NCBI GenBank assembly: GCA_964392085.1 | Contig: CAYMOV010000108.1 | Location: 1-7,839 of the forward strand | DNA length: 7,839 nt | Reading direction: 5' to 3' | From: CAYMOV01 sp964392085 | GTDB lineage: Bacteria > Oederibacteriota > Muellerivitia > Muellerivitales > Muellerivitaceae | In this document: positions 5,073-7,839 of the stretch, piece after piece | Layout: every line of letters begins with the position of its first letter | Numbering within the stretch: position 1 is the first letter of the stretch | Position numbers and translations under genes: made by a program | Notes under the pieces: generated by a model | What the model was told of the DNA's origin: nothing | The model's database searches: none | The model's input: the letters and a program-made list of their open reading frames with translations, nothing else

Positions 5073-6590
5073 ATGAAAAAGCCGGCCTTTGTTTTGTGGA
5101 CGATGGTTTTGGGGTGGGGGCTTTTTTCCCATTCGGTGGCCGGTCCGTGGGACCGAGCCAAGGGTGACACCCAGGGGGCCCCCACGACCCAGCGGGACCA
5201 GGCCGACCGGAAAGAGCCCGCGTTCCTCCCACAGCAACCCGCTCGTCAAGCCCCGGCGGCCCATCCTGAGCCCCCCGTCCGACAACCCGTGGTCATCAAC
5301 ATCGACCGGCCAAGCGCCGGGCGCGACAACCGGGCCTTCCAGCCTGTCGAGCCACCGGCGATCCGCCAGCCGGACAACAGCCAAAACCACTCCCAAGACC
5401 CCAGGACGAACCAACCCCTGATGGAAAGGACGGACCCGGCCCAAACGCAAAGCCCCTCACGGCCCGACGCGGCGAGCCAGCCACGGCAGCAATGGCCGTA
5501 TGCCTCCCAACCGGCGGTTTCCGCCCAGCCGCCCCAGTCCCTCATGGAAAGGACGAGCCCGGCCCAAACGCAAAGCCCCTCACGGCCCGACGAGGCGATC
5601 CAGCCACGGCAGCAATGGCCGTATGCCTCCCAACCGGCGGCGTCCGCCCAACCGCCCCAATCCCTCATGGAGAGGGTGAAGGCGGGCCAGGCCTTGAACC
5701 CGGCGTTCCGGGCCTCCAACGTGGTGCACCACCACCCCTACACCCAGGGTTATGTCCGGAAGAAACTCCAAAATCTCGGTGTGAAGGACTCTCCCCGCTA
5801 CATCACGGACCGGGCGGAACTGGTCGCCACGGACCGGTCCCATTCGGCCATCCGGTTTCCCGTGAAGGGCCCGGACAACCAGGTTCTCTCGGCGAAGCAA
5901 GTGACGTCCCGCCACCTCAACGACGGGTTGGTGAGGCAACTCATCGCCCGGGTGAGCGGCGGGGATGGCCTGGGTCGCATCCAGGCGGATGCCGCCCGGG
6001 AAACCCGGACCAACCAGTTCTACTGGCACAAGGACGACGGTTTCAACTACTGCCATTTCATCGACGCTTCGGGCTACAACTGGTATGGGTGGTACCAGGA
6101 CGACCAGTTCTTCTGGACCAGGTCCTACGCGGGCCGTTGGTGGAGCTACGATTCGGACTCCAACCGGTGGGTCTTCTGGGACGACGGTTTCTGGTGGTGG
6201 CAGGACCCCTACCACCTCGGCGACCTTTACTGCTACACGCCGGACGGCTACGTGCCGGCCAACTCCGCAAACGACCAGGTGGTCGTAACGACGACGGACG
6301 AGGCGGGCGGGTTGACCACCAACAGCCCGGACGGGACCCGGGCCGTGAGGGTTTATGGCGATACCCAGGATGCCTTCCTTTACGATCTGGCCCAGCCGCC
6401 CACCTTCGACCCGGTATACCTAGCCTCCGGGGTCCAGAGTGTCCAGTTTTCCGATACGTCCAATGGGCGGGCCCTGCAGATGGTCTTGAAGCTCAAGGAT
6501 GGGTCGTTCGACATGTTCGACAACCAGGGCGCGGCCTACCTTTCCGCCCGGGCGGATGACGGGACGCCATCCGTCACCGTGAACCCTTGA
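5073..6590 (+). CDS. exported Pro-rich, Trp/Tyr-rich protein of unknown family (first tandem paralog)
   Basis: I do not recognise this 505-residue protein. Layout: a signal peptide (about 1-23, KK then hydrophobic, ending SVAG); a Pro/Gln/Arg low-complexity region (24-210) containing a conserved island, VVINIDRPSAG...RAFQPV (73-92), and two 41-residue tandem repeats (116-197, a third begun at 198); a His cluster and basic segment (HHHPYTQGYVRKKLQNLGVK, from 219); then a strikingly aromatic domain (314-388) with 11 Trp in residues 318-376 in motifs such as GYNWYGWY, FFWT, GRWWSYDS and FWDDGFWWW. The C-terminal about 110 residues look beta-rich. C327 (in NYCHF) and C387 could form a disulfide after export. 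The second copy at 6879 shares every block. The RBS is weak (GGGG about ten bases upstream). A terminator follows at 6608. It may bind glycans or a surface; nothing shows catalysis. Confidence 0.9.
   Translation: MKKPAFVLWTMVLGWGLFSHSVAGPWDRAKGDTQGAPTTQRDQADRKEPAFLPQQPARQAPAAHPEPPVRQPVVINIDRPSAGRDNRAFQPVEPPAIRQPDNSQNHSQDPRTNQPLMERTDPAQTQSPSRPDAASQPRQQWPYASQPAVSAQPPQSLMERTSPAQTQSPSRPDEAIQPRQQWPYASQPAASAQPPQSLMERVKAGQALNPAFRASNVVHHHPYTQGYVRKKLQNLGVKDSPRYITDRAELVATDRSHSAIRFPVKGPDNQVLSAKQVTSRHLNDGLVRQLIARVSGGDGLGRIQADAARETRTNQFYWHKDDGFNYCHFIDASGYNWYGWYQDDQFFWTRSYAGRWWSYDSDSNRWVFWDDGFWWWQDPYHLGDLYCYTPDGYVPANSANDQVVVTTTDEAGGLTTNSPDGTRAVRVYGDTQDAFLYDLAQPPTFDPVYLASGVQSVQFSDTSNGRALQMVLKLKDGSFDMFDNQGAAYLSARADDGTPSVTVNP
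5418..5663 (+). repeat. in-frame 123-bp tandem repeat, two full units plus start of a third
   Basis: Units at 5418-5540 and 5541-5663 are nearly identical in DNA, and a third begins with CTCATGGAGAGG at 5664 before diverging. Each encodes 41 residues of the form LMERTxPAQTQSPSRPDxA...QPRQQWPYASQPA.SAQPPQS. The exact multiple of three keeps the frame. The near identity indicates recent duplication, so copy number is likely to vary between strains. Confidence 0.92.
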
Positions 6591-6607
6591 GGTGATCCGG
6601 GTGACGG

Positions 6608-6647
6608 GGGCCCATCGGGATAAGCCGGTGGGCCCGGGATGTTTTTT
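6608..6647 (+). terminator. intrinsic terminator of the first Trp-rich gene
   Basis: GGGCCCATCGG (6608-6618) pairs with CCGGTGGGCCC (6625-6635) through 11 pairs, one of them a wobble, with loop GATAAG. GGGATG then T6 (6642-6647) follow. It lies 17 bases after the stop codon, so the two paralogs are probably separate transcription units. Confidence 0.8.
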
Positions 6648-6878
6648 CGGCCAAAAGGCATGATCAAAATGATAGGCCGTTGACGGAACCGCGCTTATTT
6701 TCGACGTTCATGGATGATGTCCCGGACCGGCGAACCCGCCCCTTCCATTGCGTGCTAGGGTGGATGGGATCCATCGGTCATCCACGAAGACCCGCCCCGA
6801 ATCTACGGGCGCGTTCCCGAACCTGTAGGTCGAGAGTCTCCCGATCGCTTATCGCTCGGGCACACCCAAAGGTGAAAA

Positions 6879-7839
6879 ATGAAACGAACGACGTCATTCC
6901 TTTTGATCCTAGTCCTGTCGAACGCCCTGACGGCCTACGCCCAGGATGACCGGAAGGACAAGGTGAAACCCGTTCAGCCGGTACGCCAGGCGGTCCCCCC
7001 GCGGAAGGCGCCACCGGCCAAAAAGCCGGGTCTCATCCGCGGCGCCGCGCCCGCGCGTCCGGCCCAGCCGGTCCGTCCAGCCGCGCCGGCCCGCCCATCG
7101 GTGGTGATCAACCTGAACCGGCCCAGCGCCGGGCGGAACAACCGGGCCTTCCAGCCTGTGCCACAACCGACGGTCCGTCCGCAGAACCCGGCCCCAGTCC
7201 GTCCCCAACCGGATTCCCGGTTGGCCCCGCAAGCGGCCCAACCGCCCTCCCGTCAGGCTCCTTCCCTCCAGCCCGCAGGGGGACGGCCCCAGGCGGCCCA
7301 ACCGCCCGCCCATCAGGCTCCACCCCCTCAGCCCGCACGGGGCCGGCCCCAGGCGGCCCCACCCGCGATCCGGGCCGCCAACGCGGTCCACCACCAGCCT
7401 TATACGCCGGGTTACGTTCGGAAGAAGTTGCAGAACCTCGGGGTCAAGGCCTCGCCCCGGGTCATCACGGACCGGGCCGAGATCGTCGCCACGGACCGGA
7501 AGCATTCGGCCGTCCGTTTGCCCCTGAAGGGCCCCGACAACCGGTCCCTCATGGCGAAACAGGTCACCGCCCGCCACCTCAACGACACCGTCGTCCGGAA
7601 GCAAATCACGCTCGTGAACGGCGAGGACTACCGGCGGCGGATCCTGGAGGATAACGCCCGCGAAACCAAGCCCAACCAATATTACTGGCACCACGACAAC
7701 GGATTCGATTACTGCCACACCATCGATAGCTCGGGCTACCATTGGTACGGTTGGTACACCGGGGACCAATTTTTCTGGACCCGCAATTACGCGGGCCGCT
7801 GGTGGTCCTACGACTCCGATTTCGGCCGTTGGAACTTCT
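6879..7839 (+). CDS. exported Pro-rich, Trp/Tyr-rich protein (second tandem paralog), partial at window end
   Basis: The frame is open from ATG6879 to the window edge (320 codons), so the 3' part is missing. The start has AGGTG at 6870-6874 and a signal peptide (MKRTTSFLLILVLSNALTAYAQ, cleavage after AYA). A Pro/Ala/Arg/Gln-rich region (about 23-165) holds the conserved island VVINLNRPSAG...RAFQPV (75-94) and two 20-residue repeats (126-165). From residue 171 the protein aligns without gaps to the first paralog: HHQPYTPGYVRKKLQNLGVK, ITDRAEIVATDR, KGPDN, RHLND, then the aromatic domain NQYYWHHDNGFDYCH...GYHWYGWY...FFWTRNYAGRWWSYDSD. The offset of 48 residues between copies comes entirely from the low-complexity part. 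The basic segment and aromatic motifs diverge little, the linker almost completely. Role unknown, presumably the same surface or secreted function as its neighbour. Confidence 0.9.
   Translation, partial: MKRTTSFLLILVLSNALTAYAQDDRKDKVKPVQPVRQAVPPRKAPPAKKPGLIRGAAPARPAQPVRPAAPARPSVVINLNRPSAGRNNRAFQPVPQPTVRPQNPAPVRPQPDSRLAPQAAQPPSRQAPSLQPAGGRPQAAQPPAHQAPPPQPARGRPQAAPPAIRAANAVHHQPYTPGYVRKKLQNLGVKASPRVITDRAEIVATDRKHSAVRLPLKGPDNRSLMAKQVTARHLNDTVVRKQITLVNGEDYRRRILEDNARETKPNQYYWHHDNGFDYCHTIDSSGYHWYGWYTGDQFFWTRNYAGRWWSYDSDFGRWNF
7254..7373 (+). repeat. in-frame 60-bp tandem repeat in the second paralog
   Basis: Units start at 7254 (CAGGCTCC...) and 7314 (CAGGCTCC...), each encoding about 20 residues of the form QAPxxQPAxGRPQAA.PPA. 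A partial preceding copy (GCGGCCCAACCGCCC) is visible at 7233-7247. The second unit diverges in its last dozen bases. It occupies the same linker position as the unrelated 123-bp repeat of the first paralog. Confidence 0.8.

Noticed and set aside
5418..5690. CRISPR-like array from the repeated 123-bp units
   Set aside because: The repeats are directly adjacent without spacers, in frame, and inside a coding region.
5492..6559. Long forward frame (355 codons) and several reverse frames over the first Trp-rich gene (for example 5580-6215)
   Set aside because: They overlap a gene with a signal peptide, a paralog and a coherent domain layout. Their Pro/Gly/Arg-biased translations are typical of alternative frames in GC-rich DNA.
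6909..7769. Reverse-strand frame of 286 codons antisense to the second paralog
   Set aside because: The forward frame from 6879 aligns residue by residue with the upstream paralog. The reverse frame is a GC-rich shadow without RBS or family resemblance.

Overview
The window is GC-rich DNA (roughly 60% or more over most of its length) from a bacterium with a Gram-negative type envelope. The envelope inference rests on a secreted TPR protein that ends in a predicted outer-membrane beta-barrel with a C-terminal Phe, and on several signal-peptide proteins. The Thr/Pro/Ser linker in the reverse-strand ORF near the left end is a style common in poorly cultured environmental phyla. The phylum cannot be named from this sequence.

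Layout. The left edge holds a complete tRNA-Gln(TTG) with encoded CCA and its own intrinsic terminator (9-126). Next comes a visibly AT-richer stretch with a reverse-strand ORF that lacks a proper N-terminus, probably a 5'-truncated remnant of a secreted beta-sandwich protein (246-941). It abuts a forward gene for a TPR/beta-barrel envelope protein (1023-1895). A hairpin-rich intergenic region leads to a small unknown GTG-start gene (2095-2403). A single-domain CheY-like response regulator with a proline-rich tail follows (2585-3157), convergent with a small reverse gene that looks like DUF2188 (3167-3403). Upstream of that small gene, on the reverse strand, lie a near-consensus promoter and a perfect intrinsic terminator that bound an ORF-less unit of about 105 nt, a candidate small RNA or attenuated leader. 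A DUF1801 (YdhG-like) gene (3735-4094) is followed by about 450 bp without a convincing gene. That stretch contains four consecutive short hairpins and ends at a small hydrophilic unknown gene (4551-4862).

The right third is the most distinctive part. It holds two tandem paralogous genes (5073-6590, and 6879 running off the window) for exported proteins of no family I recognise. Each has a signal peptide, a long Pro/Gln-rich low-complexity region, one conserved 20-residue island inside that region, a conserved basic segment, and an extraordinarily Trp/Tyr-rich domain. In the same linker position the two copies carry unrelated tandem repeats: 123 bp (41 residues) in the first and 60 bp (20 residues) in the second. 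This looks like a duplicated, actively diverging family of surface or secreted proteins.

Most genes appear to be separate transcription units (convergent pairs, own terminators, gaps of 100 bp or more). No operon linking them into one pathway is visible. No CRISPR array, transposase, phage gene or origin is seen.
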